Part shown: positions 10,511 to 22,525 of the stretch, in pieces
How positions within the stretch are numbered: the stretch's first letter is position 1
Layout of the letters: every line of letters begins with the position of its first letter
From: Comamonadaceae bacterium G21597-S1
Lineage (GTDB): Bacteria; Pseudomonadota; Gammaproteobacteria; Burkholderiales; Burkholderiaceae_C
NCBI GenBank assembly: GCA_027214345.1
Contig: JAPWHR010000005.1
Location: 115,783 to 179,782 of the forward strand
Length of the DNA: 64,000 bases
Direction of reading: 5' to 3'
The notes under the pieces: model-generated
The model's input: the letters and a program-made list of their open reading frames with translations, nothing else
What the model was told of the DNA's origin: nothing
Database searches by the model: none
Made by a program: the position numbers and the translations under genes

Positions 10511-10800
10511 TCCGGCAGCTTGCGACCTGCGCGCAGCATCCATTCCCGCGTCAAACTCCAGGCGGATGGGCCGACGACCTGCGGTGCAGGAAACTGCGGA
10601 CTGCGCCTGGGTCTGTCGCGGCGATATCTCTAGGGGTTTTCCCTTGTGTCGCGTATTCGCGCCACGCCGGGTGCCCGAAATCAGTTCACTGTAAGAAAGC
10701 GCTTTCACAATCAGCAACACATTGCCGTGGAAGGTCCGCGGCAGGTGTTCGCGCAGCAGCGCAAGCCGCTGTTCCTGTTAGCTGAAAACAAGGAGACTTC
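10511..10800 (+). promoter_or_regulatory. Upstream region of the symporter operon, with two palindromic sites
   Basis: No gene is visible here. Two symmetric motifs stand out: AGGG-gtttt-CCCT (10632-10644) and a perfect 12-bp palindrome GAAAGCGCTTTC (10695-10706). The DUF4212 gene is preceded by an AAGGAG-like ribosome binding site just before its ATG. I could not assign a confident -35/-10 pair or the regulator. Confidence 0.45.
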
Positions 10801-11061
10801 ATGAAGGACGACGACAGCAGTCACGCCTACTGGAAAGCCACGCTCAGTCTGTTGACCCGGATTCTCATCATCTGGTTTGCCGTGTCCTTCGGGGCCGGTA
10901 TCCTGTTTGCGGACTGGCTCAACAACATCAAGCTCGGTGGTTATCCGCTCGGCTTCTGGTTTGCGCACCAGGGCTCCATCTACATCTTCATCGCGCTGAT
11001 CTTCTATTACGCCAAGAAGATGAACGAGATCGATCGTCGGTTCGACGTACACGAGGACTGA
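10801..11061 (+). CDS. DUF4212 small subunit of a sodium/solute symporter
   Basis: An 86-residue inner-membrane protein with two predicted membrane helices (about residues 20-40 and 57-78) and the FADWLNNIKLGGYPLGFWFAHQGS loop region typical of DUF4212. This family is almost always encoded just before a VC_2705-type sodium:solute symporter, as here with a 3-bp gap, and is regarded as its small subunit. Confidence 0.9.
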   Translation: MKDDDSSHAYWKATLSLLTRILIIWFAVSFGAGILFADWLNNIKLGGYPLGFWFAHQGSIYIFIALIFYYAKKMNEIDRRFDVHED

Positions 11062-11064
11062 GCC

Positions 11065-12873
11065 ATGGAACTGCAAACAACCATCTACATATTTGTCGGT
11101 CTGAGCTTCTCGCTCTACATCGGCATCGCGATCTGGGCACGCGCCGGGTCGACCAGCGAGTTCTATGCAGCCGGCGGCAGCGTGCACCCTGTCATGAACG
11201 GCATGGCGACCGCCGCCGACTGGATGTCCGCAGCGTCCTTCATCTCGATGGCCGGCCTGATCTCCAACATGGGATACGGCGGTGGCCTGTTCCTGATGGG
11301 CTGGACCGGCGGCTACGTGCTGCTGGCCATGCTGCTGGCGCCGTACCTGCGCAAGTTCGGCAAGTTCACGGTGCCGCAGTTCATCGGCGACCGCTTCTAC
11401 TCGAAGTCGGCCAGCACGGTGGCGGTGATCTGTCTGCTGACCGCGTCCATCACGTACATCATCGGCCAGATGACCGGCGTCGGCGTGGCGTTCTCGCGTT
11501 TCCTGGGCGTCTCGAGCGAGGTCGGCATCTATGTCGGCATGGCCATCGTGTTCGCGTATGCGGTGTTCGGCGGCATGAAGGGCATCACCTACACGCAGGT
11601 CGCGCAATACATCGTGCTGATCCTGGCGTATACGATTCCCGCCATCTTCATCTCGCTGCAATTGACGGGCAACCCGCTGCCGCAACTGGGCCTGGGCTCC
11701 AGCCTCGTCGGACAGGATGTCTCGTTGCTGGCCAAGCTCGACCAGGTCGTCACCGACCTGGGCTTCGGCAAATACACGACGTCGCTGCCGGGCAGCACGC
11801 TGAACATGTTCATGTACACCTTGTCGCTGATGATCGGAACCGCGGGCCTGCCGCACGTCATCATGCGATTCTTCACCGTGCCATCGGTCAAGGACGCCCG
11901 TTCTTCCGCTGGCTGGGCGCTGGTGTTCATCGCCATCCTGTACACGACGGCACCGGCCGTGGCCGCCATGGCCAAGACCAACCTGATCCGCACCGTCACG
12001 CCGGGCGTGGTGATGGAACACACCAACGTGTTCGACAAGGACGTGGCGATCAAGTACGACGAGCGTCCGGACTGGATGAAGCGCTGGGAAAAAACCGGCC
12101 TGCTCAAGTTCGAGGACAAGAACGGCGACGGTCGCATCCAGTACTACAACGACGGCAACAAGAACGCCGAGTTCCAGGCCAAGGCGGCGGGCGCCGGCTG
12201 GAAAGGCAATGAGCTCAGTGTCAATGCCGACATCATCGTGCTGGCCAATCCCGAGATTGCGCTGTTGCCCAACTGGGTGATCGCGCTGGTCGCCGCCGGT
12301 GGCCTGGCGGCAGCCTTGTCGACGGCTGCGGGACTGCTGATGGCGATCTCGTCGGCCGTGTCACATGACCTGGTCAAGGGCATCTTCGCGCCGAACATCA
12401 GCGAGAAGGGCGAACTGCTGGCGGGCAAAGTCTCGATGGCGATCGCCATCGTGATCTCCGGCTGGCTGGGCCTGAATCCGCCAGGGTTCGCGGCCGGTAC
12501 CGTGGCGCTGGCCTTCGGTATTGCCGCCAGTTCCCTGTTCCCGGCCATCATGATGGGCATCTTCAGCAAGAAGATGAACAAGGAAGGTGCGATGGCCGGC
12601 ATGCTGGCGGGCCTGTTCATCACGCTGTTCTACGTGTTTGCACACAAGGGCCTGTTCTTCATCAAGGGTACCGAGTACCTGGACCTGATCGGCGGCCCCA
12701 ACAGCTTCCTGGGCATCACGCCGGAAGCCTTCGGTGCGGTCGGCGCGATCGTGAACTTCGTGGTTGCCTTCCTGGTCGACAAGGTGACCAAGGAGCCGCC
12801 GGAGCACATCCAGGCCATGGTCGAGGCGGTGCGGATTCCGCGCGGCTCGCGGGCCGTCGACGGCGCGCACTGA
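11065..12873 (+). CDS. Sodium:solute symporter, VC_2705 subfamily
   Basis: A 602-residue SSS-family transporter with about 13 membrane helices, related to the acetate permease ActP. A hydrophilic insert at about residues 320-390 contains a DKNGDGRIQYY segment reminiscent of an EF-hand loop; such inserts occur in this subfamily. Together with the DUF4212 subunit it probably imports a short-chain carboxylate such as acetate or lactate with Na+; the substrate is inferred from the family. It is followed by a strong terminator. Confidence 0.88.
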   Translation: MELQTTIYIFVGLSFSLYIGIAIWARAGSTSEFYAAGGSVHPVMNGMATAADWMSAASFISMAGLISNMGYGGGLFLMGWTGGYVLLAMLLAPYLRKFGKFTVPQFIGDRFYSKSASTVAVICLLTASITYIIGQMTGVGVAFSRFLGVSSEVGIYVGMAIVFAYAVFGGMKGITYTQVAQYIVLILAYTIPAIFISLQLTGNPLPQLGLGSSLVGQDVSLLAKLDQVVTDLGFGKYTTSLPGSTLNMFMYTLSLMIGTAGLPHVIMRFFTVPSVKDARSSAGWALVFIAILYTTAPAVAAMAKTNLIRTVTPGVVMEHTNVFDKDVAIKYDERPDWMKRWEKTGLLKFEDKNGDGRIQYYNDGNKNAEFQAKAAGAGWKGNELSVNADIIVLANPEIALLPNWVIALVAAGGLAAALSTAAGLLMAISSAVSHDLVKGIFAPNISEKGELLAGKVSMAIAIVISGWLGLNPPGFAAGTVALAFGIAASSLFPAIMMGIFSKKMNKEGAMAGMLAGLFITLFYVFAHKGLFFIKGTEYLDLIGGPNSFLGITPEAFGAVGAIVNFVVAFLVDKVTKEPPEHIQAMVEAVRIPRGSRAVDGAH

Positions 12874-12932
12874 GCACGCCGCTCCCATTGCAAGCCCGCC
12901 CTGCGACAATCGCAGGATGGGCTCGCACACAG

Positions 12933-12963
12933 GCCCTGCCGGCCACGCTGGCAGGGCTTTTTT
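12933..12963 (+). terminator. Rho-independent terminator after the symporter operon
   Basis: GCCCTGCC (12933-12940) pairs with GGCAGGGC (12950-12957) around a 9-nt loop and is followed by six T residues. It separates the symporter genes from the next small membrane protein gene. Confidence 0.9.
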
Positions 12964-13011
12964 CATTCAACAGCTCCGGCGACGCACGTGGCCGGATGCG
13001 AGGAGCTACCG

Positions 13012-13365
13012 ATGGTTTTTGACGTCAGCGTTGCGTTGACATGGGTGCTGTACCTGGCCCTGTTCCCGATGGCGTTTTTCTGGCTGCGCAGGGCCTGGCG
13101 TATCCTGGTCAAGCGCGACTTCTCGGAAGTGGCGCTCAAGCGCGGCCAGTCCCCGGCGGATCCGGAAAAGTTCGCGCCGTACGAGATGGTCGTGAACCTG
13201 GTTGCCGGCGTGGTGGCCGTGGCCGTGATCGTTGCGGTGGCGCTGGGCCAGCTCGACTACAACACCTGGACCGCGATCGCGGGCTCCACGATCTGGTGCA
13301 AGTTCTTTGCCAGTTATGCCTTGTCGCGCCACGCCCATTCGAACTGGGCGCGCCGCAAGACCTGA
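13012..13365 (+). CDS. Small hypothetical inner-membrane protein
   Basis: A 117-residue protein with two strong hydrophobic helices (about residues 5-27 and 60-80) separated by a charged cytoplasmic-type segment, and a basic C-terminus. The start at 13012 is preceded by AGGAG with a 6-base spacer, which is better than the in-frame ATG 24 bp upstream. I do not recognise a named domain. It follows the symporter operon after a terminator, so it has separate transcription. Confidence 0.7.
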   Translation: MVFDVSVALTWVLYLALFPMAFFWLRRAWRILVKRDFSEVALKRGQSPADPEKFAPYEMVVNLVAGVVAVAVIVAVALGQLDYNTWTAIAGSTIWCKFFASYALSRHAHSNWARRKT

Positions 13366-13413
13366 GTCAGGCGGGCGGCTGCCCCCGTGCGGCCGCGGTG
13401 ACGCCGCTGCCGG

Positions 13414-13980
13414 TCAGTTCAGGTAACCCGGCGGTGGCGCAGCTGGCGCAGCGGGTGCCGCCTGCGATTCGGGGGGCCGGTTTTCGCGCCACTGCGATGC
13501 CACCACGGCACGCTCGAGCAGGTGCAGGAAGGCGTGGGTCAGGGTTTCGGACAAGGCCAGTTCGAACTGTCGGGCCTGCGGCGCGCCGCCGAGTTTTTCG
13601 CTGCACTTGAGTCGTAGCGCGCCGGCCGCGAGGGTCGCGATGTTGACCTCGGTGATCAGCAAGGGTGTCTCGAACAGGGGCGCGCTGGCCTGGGGCGCCT
13701 GGTAAGGGGTCGAGAAGTCCGCGCCGCGGATGGTTTCGCTGCGGTTGAAGTCGGCCATGGCCTTCTTCGTGACCGGGTCTGCGTTCGCCAGGTGGGTCGT
13801 GGCCGGGCCGCCACGCCGTGCCGCAGCTTCGGTCGTGAGCCGTTCGAGCAACGGCGCCAGTCCCAGCGTCAGCCGGCGTGTGAACCAGAACTGCAGTTCC
13901 CGCTCCTCGGAGGTGTTGACGCGCACCAGGATCCGGTCCTGTTCGGGCTGGTAGCTGATCGACATCTGGCGTACGTGCAT
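13414..13980 (-). CDS. Conserved hypothetical protein
   Basis: A 188-residue soluble protein with no signal peptide or membrane helix and a Pro/Ala-rich C-terminus. The middle (LFETPLLITEVNIATLAAG, then an LRLKCSEKL stretch) looks like a compact alpha/beta fold, but I recognise no family. It is convergent with the small membrane protein gene and divergent from clpB. Codon use matches the surrounding chromosome, so it is probably a core gene of the lineage. Confidence 0.65.
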   Translation of the reverse strand: MHVRQMSISYQPEQDRILVRVNTSEERELQFWFTRRLTLGLAPLLERLTTEAAARRGGPATTHLANADPVTKKAMADFNRSETIRGADFSTPYQAPQASAPLFETPLLITEVNIATLAAGALRLKCSEKLGGAPQARQFELALSETLTHAFLHLLERAVVASQWRENRPPESQAAPAAPAAPPPGYLN

Positions 13981-14131
13981 GACTGGATTCTAGGAGCCTG
14001 GGTCAGCCGGCCTCGCCGGCTGGTGCGAGCGGCGTCGGCTTTGGGGGGCGGCGCGGCGTACGGGGCGCCACGCACAAGCCCCATGTTCGGACCCGGATTG
14101 ATCCAGATCAGCTTGCAGCCGCACCGTGTCC

Positions 14132-14159
14132 CTTGAAATCCGGTGCAATTGCCTAAGCT
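14132..14159 (+). promoter_or_regulatory. Sigma-32-type heat-shock promoter of clpB
   Basis: CTTGAAA (14132-14138) matches the sigma-32 -35 consensus and is followed after 13 bp by CCTAAGCT (14152-14159), a partial match to CCCCATnT. It lies 28 bp before the clpB start codon. ClpB is a classic sigma-32 target in proteobacteria, which supports the assignment. Confidence 0.7.
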
Positions 14160-14187
14160 GTTGGGCAGTATTCCACAAGGATTTCCC

Positions 14188-16794
<2,607 letters not shown>

Positions 16795-16821
16795 CGAAAC
16801 GCGAAGTCCGGCTTCGACAAC

Positions 16822-16843
16822 CCGGCGCCGGCAACGGCGCCGG
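16822..16843. terminator. GC-rich hairpin between convergent genes
   Basis: CCGGCGCCG (16822-16830) and CGGCGCCGG (16835-16843) form a 9-bp stem with a GCAA tetraloop, between the ends of clpB and the convergent DUF883-like gene. There is no T-tract; it probably stabilises or stops both transcripts. Confidence 0.45.
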
Positions 16844-16845
16844 CG

Positions 16846-17235
16846 TCAGCGGCCGGACGAGCGGGTCAGCAACAGCGTGAGCAGGGCGCCGATGCCGGCA
16901 GCGATCAGCACCGACTGCATCGGCTTTTGCCGGATGTAGGCCTGCGCCTGTTGCTGCATCGGACCGGCCCGGCTGCGAATCGCGCGGGCCGCCTCACGGG
17001 CCCGCTCGGCGCCTTCCGCCAGCAAGGCATCGGCATTCGCGCTGGCGCGGGACAATGCGAACGGCATGTCCTCGCGCAACTGGTCCAGCCCGCGATGGAC
17101 CTTGTCGGCCGCGATGTCGGTGGCGCGCTGGGTCGCGCTGATCGCCTTGTCCGCCTGTGTCGCGACACCGGCCGACAGGTTCGACACGGTCGACGCAAAG
17201 GCGGGGTTGGTATCGGTGGAATCGTTCGTAGCCAT
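16846..17235 (-). CDS. ElaB/YqjD/DUF883-like membrane-anchored protein
   Basis: A protein of about 129 residues. Its first 100 residues are amphipathic and helical, and its C-terminus carries the family's pattern YIRQKPMQSVLIAAGIGALL: a proline-containing motif followed by a glycine-containing membrane helix and a short basic tail. YqjD of E. coli is a C-tail-anchored ribosome-associated protein of stationary phase; the same role here is only inferred. The ATG at 17235 has an AAAGG 7 bases upstream and is preferred over the ATG at 17250. Confidence 0.75.
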   Translation of the reverse strand: MATNDSTDTNPAFASTVSNLSAGVATQADKAISATQRATDIAADKVHRGLDQLREDMPFALSRASANADALLAEGAERAREAARAIRSRAGPMQQQAQAYIRQKPMQSVLIAAGIGALLTLLLTRSSGR

Positions 17236-17465
17236 GGTGCTGCCTTTCAACTTTCAGTGGACGGCGATCGGGACCGGTCGGCGAACCCATCGAACGGCAG
17301 GCTCGCGGGTTGCCGTGCGTGCCTGATGGTGCCGAGTCCATCGCCATGATGATCACCGTGACACTGTATCCGCCTTGTGCCGGCGCGGCCAGCCGCTGCC
17401 GGCCTGTCGCCGTGTAGGCGTTTGCCCACAGCTGCGCCGGTCGACGGCGCTACCATCGGATCGAT

Positions 17466-17951
17466 ATGAACACAGCACATTCCATGACCGATGCCGCACC
17501 GGTTCCCGACGGGTTTTGCCCGGCGCGGATCCACGGGGACTTCATTGCCTTCAATGGTCCGCTGTACGCCCGCCTGACGGGCGACACGATCCAGCTCGGG
17601 TTTCGCGTCGAGCAGCGCCATACGAACCCGCTGGGCATCTGCCATGGCGGCATGCTGGCGACCTTCGTCGACATGCTGGTGCCATGTACCGCCATGTACG
17701 AGCCGGGTCGGGAGCGGCGTTTCCTGCCCACGATCAGCCTGCAGATCGATTATCTCGGCCCGTCGCCGTTGGGAGCCTGGGTACAGGGCGAGGCGCAGAT
17801 CCTGCGCACCACCCGCAACATGGTGTTCGGCCAGGGCCTGGTCAGCGCCGATGGCGCGCCCGCGTTGCGCTTCAGTGGCATCTTCAAGCTGGGCCAGGCC
17901 TGGGGCGAGGCGGCTGACAACGATCCGCTGCGGATTCGCGGGTCGGCCTGA
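17466..17951 (+). CDS. PaaI-family hotdog thioesterase
   Basis: A 161-residue single hotdog-fold protein. The segment HTNPLGICHGGMLATFVD is the acyl-CoA thioesterase motif, with GGMLATFVD forming the central helix. The family hydrolyses aryl- or acyl-CoA esters; the substrate here cannot be read from sequence. It is convergent with an MFS gene 24 bp downstream. Confidence 0.85.
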   Translation: MNTAHSMTDAAPVPDGFCPARIHGDFIAFNGPLYARLTGDTIQLGFRVEQRHTNPLGICHGGMLATFVDMLVPCTAMYEPGRERRFLPTISLQIDYLGPSPLGAWVQGEAQILRTTRNMVFGQGLVSADGAPALRFSGIFKLGQAWGEAADNDPLRIRGSA

Positions 17952-17975
17952 GTCCGGCCGCCGGCCGCAGCTGCC

Positions 17976-19187
17976 TTATCCGCGCTGGCGTTGCGCGGGG
18001 CGAATCCGCAGCACCGACAGCGCCAGCAGACTGATCACGCAGAACGCCGCGCCGGCGTGAAACGTGGCGCTGGCACCCCAGGTGTCCCACAGCAACCCGG
18101 CCAGTACGCTGGCCAGCAGCATGGCCAGCCCGCTGACCAGGTTGAAGAACCCGAACGCGGTGCCTCGCAACGACGCCGGCGCGGTGTCGGCGACCATGGT
18201 CGCCAGCAAACCCTGGGTCATGCCCATGTGGATGCCCCACAGGGCGATGCCGGCCATCAGGTTCGCGATGCCGGCGTCGCGGGCCAGCGCCAGGTCGGCC
18301 AGCAGCAGCACCAGCAGGCCCAGGGCCAGCAGCGCCCGGTGCGAGACCCGGTCCGACCACGCGCCGAACGGATAGGCGCTCGCCGCATAGACGATGTTCA
18401 TGGCCACCATCACCAGCGGGACCAGCGCCAGCGTGATGCCGCTCTGTTCGGCCCGCAACACCAGGAACGCCTCGCTGAAGCGGGCCATCGTGAACAAGGC
18501 CCCGATCGACACCACCGCCCAGTAAGCACCCGGCAGCCGGCGCAGCATGTCGCGCCGGATCGGATTCGTGCGGACCTGCTGACTGACCGGGCGTGGCGGC
18601 TCCTTCAGGCCGAACCACAACAAGGCCACGGCCATGAACCCCGGAATCACCGCGACCCAGAACACCGCCCGGAAGTCGTTCGCCCACAGCAGCATCAGGC
18701 CGACCGCGAGCAGGGGACCGAGGAACGCGCCGACCGTGTCCAGCGACTGGCGCAAGCCGAATGCCGCGCCGCGCAACTCCGCGGGCGCGATGTCGGCCAC
18801 CAGCGCGTCGCGGGGCGCACCCCGGATGCCCTTGCCGATCCGGTCGATCAGGCGCGCGCCGACCAGCAGCCCGATGCCGCCGGCGAGCGCGAACAAGGGT
18901 TTGCTCAAGGCACCCAGCCCGTAGCCGAGTACCGCCAGTCCCTTGCGCCGTCCGAGGTAGTCGCTCAAGGCGCCCGAGAACACCTTGACCACCAGTGCCG
19001 TGGACTCCGCCAGTCCCTCGATGATGCCGACCGCCAGCACGCTGGTGCCCAGCGCCGTGACCATGAACAACGGCAACAGGCTGTGGATCATTTCGGACGA
19101 GATGTCCATCAGCATGCTGACCAGGCCGAGCAGCCAGATGCCGGCAGGCAATTTGGGCAAGGTGCGGGATGGAGTTGCGATGGGCAT
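17976..19187 (-). CDS. MFS transporter
   Basis: A 403-residue major facilitator with about 12 membrane helices. The loop 2-3 motif appears as GALSDYLGRRKGLAVLGYG and a second copy as GAWSDRVSHRALL; RIGKGIRGAPRDALVAD follows helix 4. That last motif and the opening LLGLVSMLMDISSEMIHSLLP mark a subfamily of putative drug or metabolite exporters whose substrate is unknown. It is divergent from another MFS gene 100 bp away. Confidence 0.85.
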   Translation of the reverse strand: MPIATPSRTLPKLPAGIWLLGLVSMLMDISSEMIHSLLPLFMVTALGTSVLAVGIIEGLAESTALVVKVFSGALSDYLGRRKGLAVLGYGLGALSKPLFALAGGIGLLVGARLIDRIGKGIRGAPRDALVADIAPAELRGAAFGLRQSLDTVGAFLGPLLAVGLMLLWANDFRAVFWVAVIPGFMAVALLWFGLKEPPRPVSQQVRTNPIRRDMLRRLPGAYWAVVSIGALFTMARFSEAFLVLRAEQSGITLALVPLVMVAMNIVYAASAYPFGAWSDRVSHRALLALGLLVLLLADLALARDAGIANLMAGIALWGIHMGMTQGLLATMVADTAPASLRGTAFGFFNLVSGLAMLLASVLAGLLWDTWGASATFHAGAAFCVISLLALSVLRIRPAQRQRG

Positions 19188-19287
19188 GGGCAGCGCGGCC
19201 GGCGCGCGTGAGGCAGTTGGCGGGATGCCGACGATTATTGTCCGGTTGCCGCGATGGATCGGCGCGGTTCTTCACTACCATGTCGGC

Positions 19288-20514
19288 ATGACCACGAGCA
19301 GCCTCGCATCCGCCGATGCCGTGCCCCTGCGCCAGGACGCCGCCATCATCGGCATGGTCGGCCTGGCGCATGCCAGCTCGCATTTTGCGCACCTGCTGCT
19401 TCCGGTGATGTTCCCGGTGTTCCTGCGGGAGTTCGGCCTGAATTATTCCGAGCTCGGGTTGCTGATGTCGGTGTTTTTCGTGGTCTCCGGCGTTGGCCAG
19501 GCCGGCAGCGGTTTCCTGGTCGATCGGCTGGGAGCCCGGCCGGTGCTGTTCGGCTCGCTGGTGTTGTTCATGGGCGCCTGTGTGCTGGCGTCGAGCGCCA
19601 CCGGCTACGGCGCCCTGGTGCTGGTCGCGGCGCTGGCCGGCCTGGGCAATGCGCCGTTCCATCCGGTCGATTTCACGATCATGAACCAGCGGGTGTCGGC
19701 GCCCCGCCTGGGTTATGCCTTCAGCGTGCACGGCATCACCGGCAACCTGGGTTGGGCCGCCACCCCGGTGTTTTTTGCGTCGTTCACCGGCCTGTTCGAC
19801 TGGCGCATGGCCTACCTGGCGGCCGCGCTGATGTATGCCGGCATCCTGCTGCTGCTGGTGCTGCAGCGCGACAGGTTCCGCACCGTCGTCGTGCGGCGCG
19901 CCGCCGACGGTGCAGCCGAGCACGACCTGGCGTTCCTGAAGCTGCCGGTGGTCTGGTGGTGCTTTGCGTTTTTCCTGCTTTCGACCATGACCCTGGCCGT
20001 GGTCCAGAGTTTTGCCGTGTCGTTGCTGCAGGCCATGCACCAGGTCAGCTTCCAGGACGCGACGGCCACCTTGACCGCCTACATGTTGTGCGGTGCGACC
20101 GGCATCCTCGTCGGTGGTGTCGTGGCCACCCGGATCGCGGACAGCGGGCGGGTCGTGGCCGCGTGCATGGGGATCGCCGCCTTGTTGCTCGGCCTGTGCG
20201 GAACCGGGCTGTTCGGCGCGACCGGCACCATGGTCGTATTGGCGGCCACGGGTTTTGCAGTCGGCATGGGAGGCCCGTCGCGCGACATGATGATCAAGAA
20301 AGGCACACCCCAGGGCGCCACCGGTCGGGTCTACGGCATCGTGTACTCCGGGTTGGATGTCGGCTTCGCGATTTCGCCGGTGGTCTTCGGCATGTTCATG
20401 GACCGGGGGTGGTTCAGCCAGACCTTTTATGGCGCCGCACTCATCCTGCTGCTGGCCGTCGGCGCCGCGCTGGGGGTTGGCCGGCGCACGGCCAGGCGGC
20501 TGCAGCCGGCATGA
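19288..20514 (+). CDS. MFS transporter (Fsr/YbfB-like)
   Basis: A 408-residue major facilitator with 12 predicted helices. It starts with GMVGLAHASSHFAHLLLPVM, which resembles fosmidomycin-resistance-type and related exporters, and has FLVDRLGARPVL as the loop 2-3 motif. The frame is open upstream into the divergent gene, but the ATG at 19288 leaves a sensible 100-bp shared promoter region. The substrate is not identifiable. Confidence 0.82.
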   Translation: MTTSSLASADAVPLRQDAAIIGMVGLAHASSHFAHLLLPVMFPVFLREFGLNYSELGLLMSVFFVVSGVGQAGSGFLVDRLGARPVLFGSLVLFMGACVLASSATGYGALVLVAALAGLGNAPFHPVDFTIMNQRVSAPRLGYAFSVHGITGNLGWAATPVFFASFTGLFDWRMAYLAAALMYAGILLLLVLQRDRFRTVVVRRAADGAAEHDLAFLKLPVVWWCFAFFLLSTMTLAVVQSFAVSLLQAMHQVSFQDATATLTAYMLCGATGILVGGVVATRIADSGRVVAACMGIAALLLGLCGTGLFGATGTMVVLAATGFAVGMGGPSRDMMIKKGTPQGATGRVYGIVYSGLDVGFAISPVVFGMFMDRGWFSQTFYGAALILLLAVGAALGVGRRTARRLQPA

Positions 20515-20692
20515 GACACCCTGTGTCAACCCCCCGCCGTTTTGAGCAGGTTCTGCAGACCTCGATGTTGGGAGGGGTCGTACGGTTTGCGCTCGACCCA
20601 TGCGCGCGCCGGGCCGCTCCCTAGCGCGAATCCCGCAGCGCGCAGGGTAGTTCAGTGAGGCTGCCGGGCCCGTCATCGGCGAGAATCGCGGA

Positions 20693-22396
20693 ATGACCGA
20701 AAAAATCGCTGGCCATCTTCTCGTTGAATGCCTTGTGGCCCAGGGCGTCACCCATGCCTTCGGCGTGCCCGGCGAGAGTTATCTCGCCGCACTCGACGGA
20801 TTCCACCTGCACGAGGACGCCATCGAGTTCGTGATCTGCCGCCAGGAGGGCGGCGCCGCGTTCATGGCCGAGGCCCACGGCAAGCTGACCGGGCGCCCCG
20901 GGGTGTGTTTCGTGACCCGCGGCCCGGGAGCAACCAACGCCTCGATCGGTGTGCACACGGCCTTCCAGGATTCGACCCCGATGGTGCTGTTCGTTGGCGA
21001 CGTGGCCAGCGAGACCCGCGATCGCGAGGCGTTCCAGGAGGTGGACTTCTGCAGTTTCTTCGGCCCCAGCACCAAGGGCATGGCCAAGCGGGTCGAACGC
21101 ATCGACGATGCGCGCCGGATTCCCGAATACGTCGCACGGGCCTTTGCGACCGCCATGAACGGGCGTCCCGGCCCGGTGGTGCTGGTCCTGCCCGAGGACA
21201 TGCTGGCGCAGGCCTTGCCCAACGATCCGTCCCTGCAGGCGCTGCCTCGTGTCGAGACGGTTCAGGCGGGATGCGATCCGCGCCAGGCCGATGCGCTCGG
21301 CGACCTGTTGCGAGCCAGCCAGCGCCCGCTGGTGATCGCCGGTGGCAGCGGCTGGACCCCCGAGGGCGCGCAGGCGCTCGCGCGTCTTGCCGAGCGATGG
21401 CAGCTTCCGGTGGCCAACGCGTTCCGCTTCCAGGACACCTTCGACAACCACCACGCCTTGTATGCCGGAGAGGTCGGCATCGGCATCAATCCGAAACTCG
21501 CTGCGCGCGTGCGCGAGGCCGACCTGATCATCGCGTTCGGGCCGCGACTGGGCGAGATGACGACAGGCGGCTACACACTGATGCCCGTCCCGTGCCTGCC
21601 GCAGAAGCTGGTGCACATCCATGCCGGCGCCGACGAGTTGAACCGCGTCTACCAGGCCGACCTGGCGATCAACGCCGGCATGCAGGCGGCCGTCGCGGCG
21701 CTCGAGCGCCTGGACCCTCCCGCCGTCGTGCCCTGGGCCGCCTGGGCGCAGGCCTGCCACGCCGACTACGAGGCGAACCTGCAGCCGCAGACCCTGCCGG
21801 GCGACATCGACATGGCGGCCATCGTCGGCCTGCTGCAAAAGCACCTGCCGGCCGATGCCGTGCTCACCAACGGCGCAGGCAACTTCGCCAGCTGGACCCA
21901 CCGGTTCTTCCGTCACCATGGCCTGGCCAAAGGCCACAAGACTCAGCTGGCGCCCACGGTCGGCGCCATGGGTTACGGCGTGCCGGCGGGCATCGCCGCG
22001 GCCATCACGACCGGCCGCATCGCATTGACCATGGCCGGTGACGGCGACTTCATGATGAACGGGCAGGAACTGGCGACCGCCGTGCAATACGGCGCCAAGA
22101 GCATCATCGTATTGCTCAACAACGGCATGTTCGGCACGATCCGCATGCACCAGGAGCGGGAATATCCCAACCGTCGCGCCGGCACGGCGTTGCGTAATCC
22201 GGACTTCGCCGCATTGGCGCAGGCATACGGTTATGTCGGTGTGAAGATCGGCAAGACAGCCGAGTTCGAGTCCCAGTTGCTGGCCGCGCTCGAGCGCAAG
22301 CAAGGCACGCTGATCGAGATCGCTCTCGACCCCGAAGTGATCACCACCCGCGGCACGCTCAGCGCCATCACGCAATCTGCTCTGAACAAGCGCTGA
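20693..22396 (+). CDS. Thiamine-diphosphate-dependent enzyme (acetolactate synthase-like)
   Basis: A 567-residue ThDP enzyme with the three-domain layout of the acetohydroxyacid synthase/benzoylformate decarboxylase superfamily: PYR domain with the cofactor-activating glutamate in CRQEGGAAFMAEA, a central transhydrogenase-like domain, and the PP domain with GDGDFMMNGQE through VLLNN. No small regulatory ilv subunit lies nearby, so it is unlikely to be the biosynthetic IlvB. A decarboxylase, oxalyl-CoA-like or catabolic acetolactate synthase role is possible. It appears monocistronic. Confidence 0.85.
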   Translation: MTEKIAGHLLVECLVAQGVTHAFGVPGESYLAALDGFHLHEDAIEFVICRQEGGAAFMAEAHGKLTGRPGVCFVTRGPGATNASIGVHTAFQDSTPMVLFVGDVASETRDREAFQEVDFCSFFGPSTKGMAKRVERIDDARRIPEYVARAFATAMNGRPGPVVLVLPEDMLAQALPNDPSLQALPRVETVQAGCDPRQADALGDLLRASQRPLVIAGGSGWTPEGAQALARLAERWQLPVANAFRFQDTFDNHHALYAGEVGIGINPKLAARVREADLIIAFGPRLGEMTTGGYTLMPVPCLPQKLVHIHAGADELNRVYQADLAINAGMQAAVAALERLDPPAVVPWAAWAQACHADYEANLQPQTLPGDIDMAAIVGLLQKHLPADAVLTNGAGNFASWTHRFFRHHGLAKGHKTQLAPTVGAMGYGVPAGIAAAITTGRIALTMAGDGDFMMNGQELATAVQYGAKSIIVLLNNGMFGTIRMHQEREYPNRRAGTALRNPDFAALAQAYGYVGVKIGKTAEFESQLLAALERKQGTLIEIALDPEVITTRGTLSAITQSALNKR

Positions 22397-22525
22397 CCGC
22401 CACACGCCGATCCGGCGCTGGCGCGCAGCCCCTCGCCGACGGGAGCCCCCCGTTCGGCAGGCCCGTGCCGGCACCGGGCGATCCCGCGTGCCGTAGCGCG
22501 CCATCCGACACCTGTTCGAAACCCC

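Noticed and set aside
17884-20751. A 955-codon minus-strand open frame spanning two MFS genes and their promoter region
   Set aside because: It is rich in Gln/His/Arg/Gly with no domain and covers genes with clear homology on both strands.
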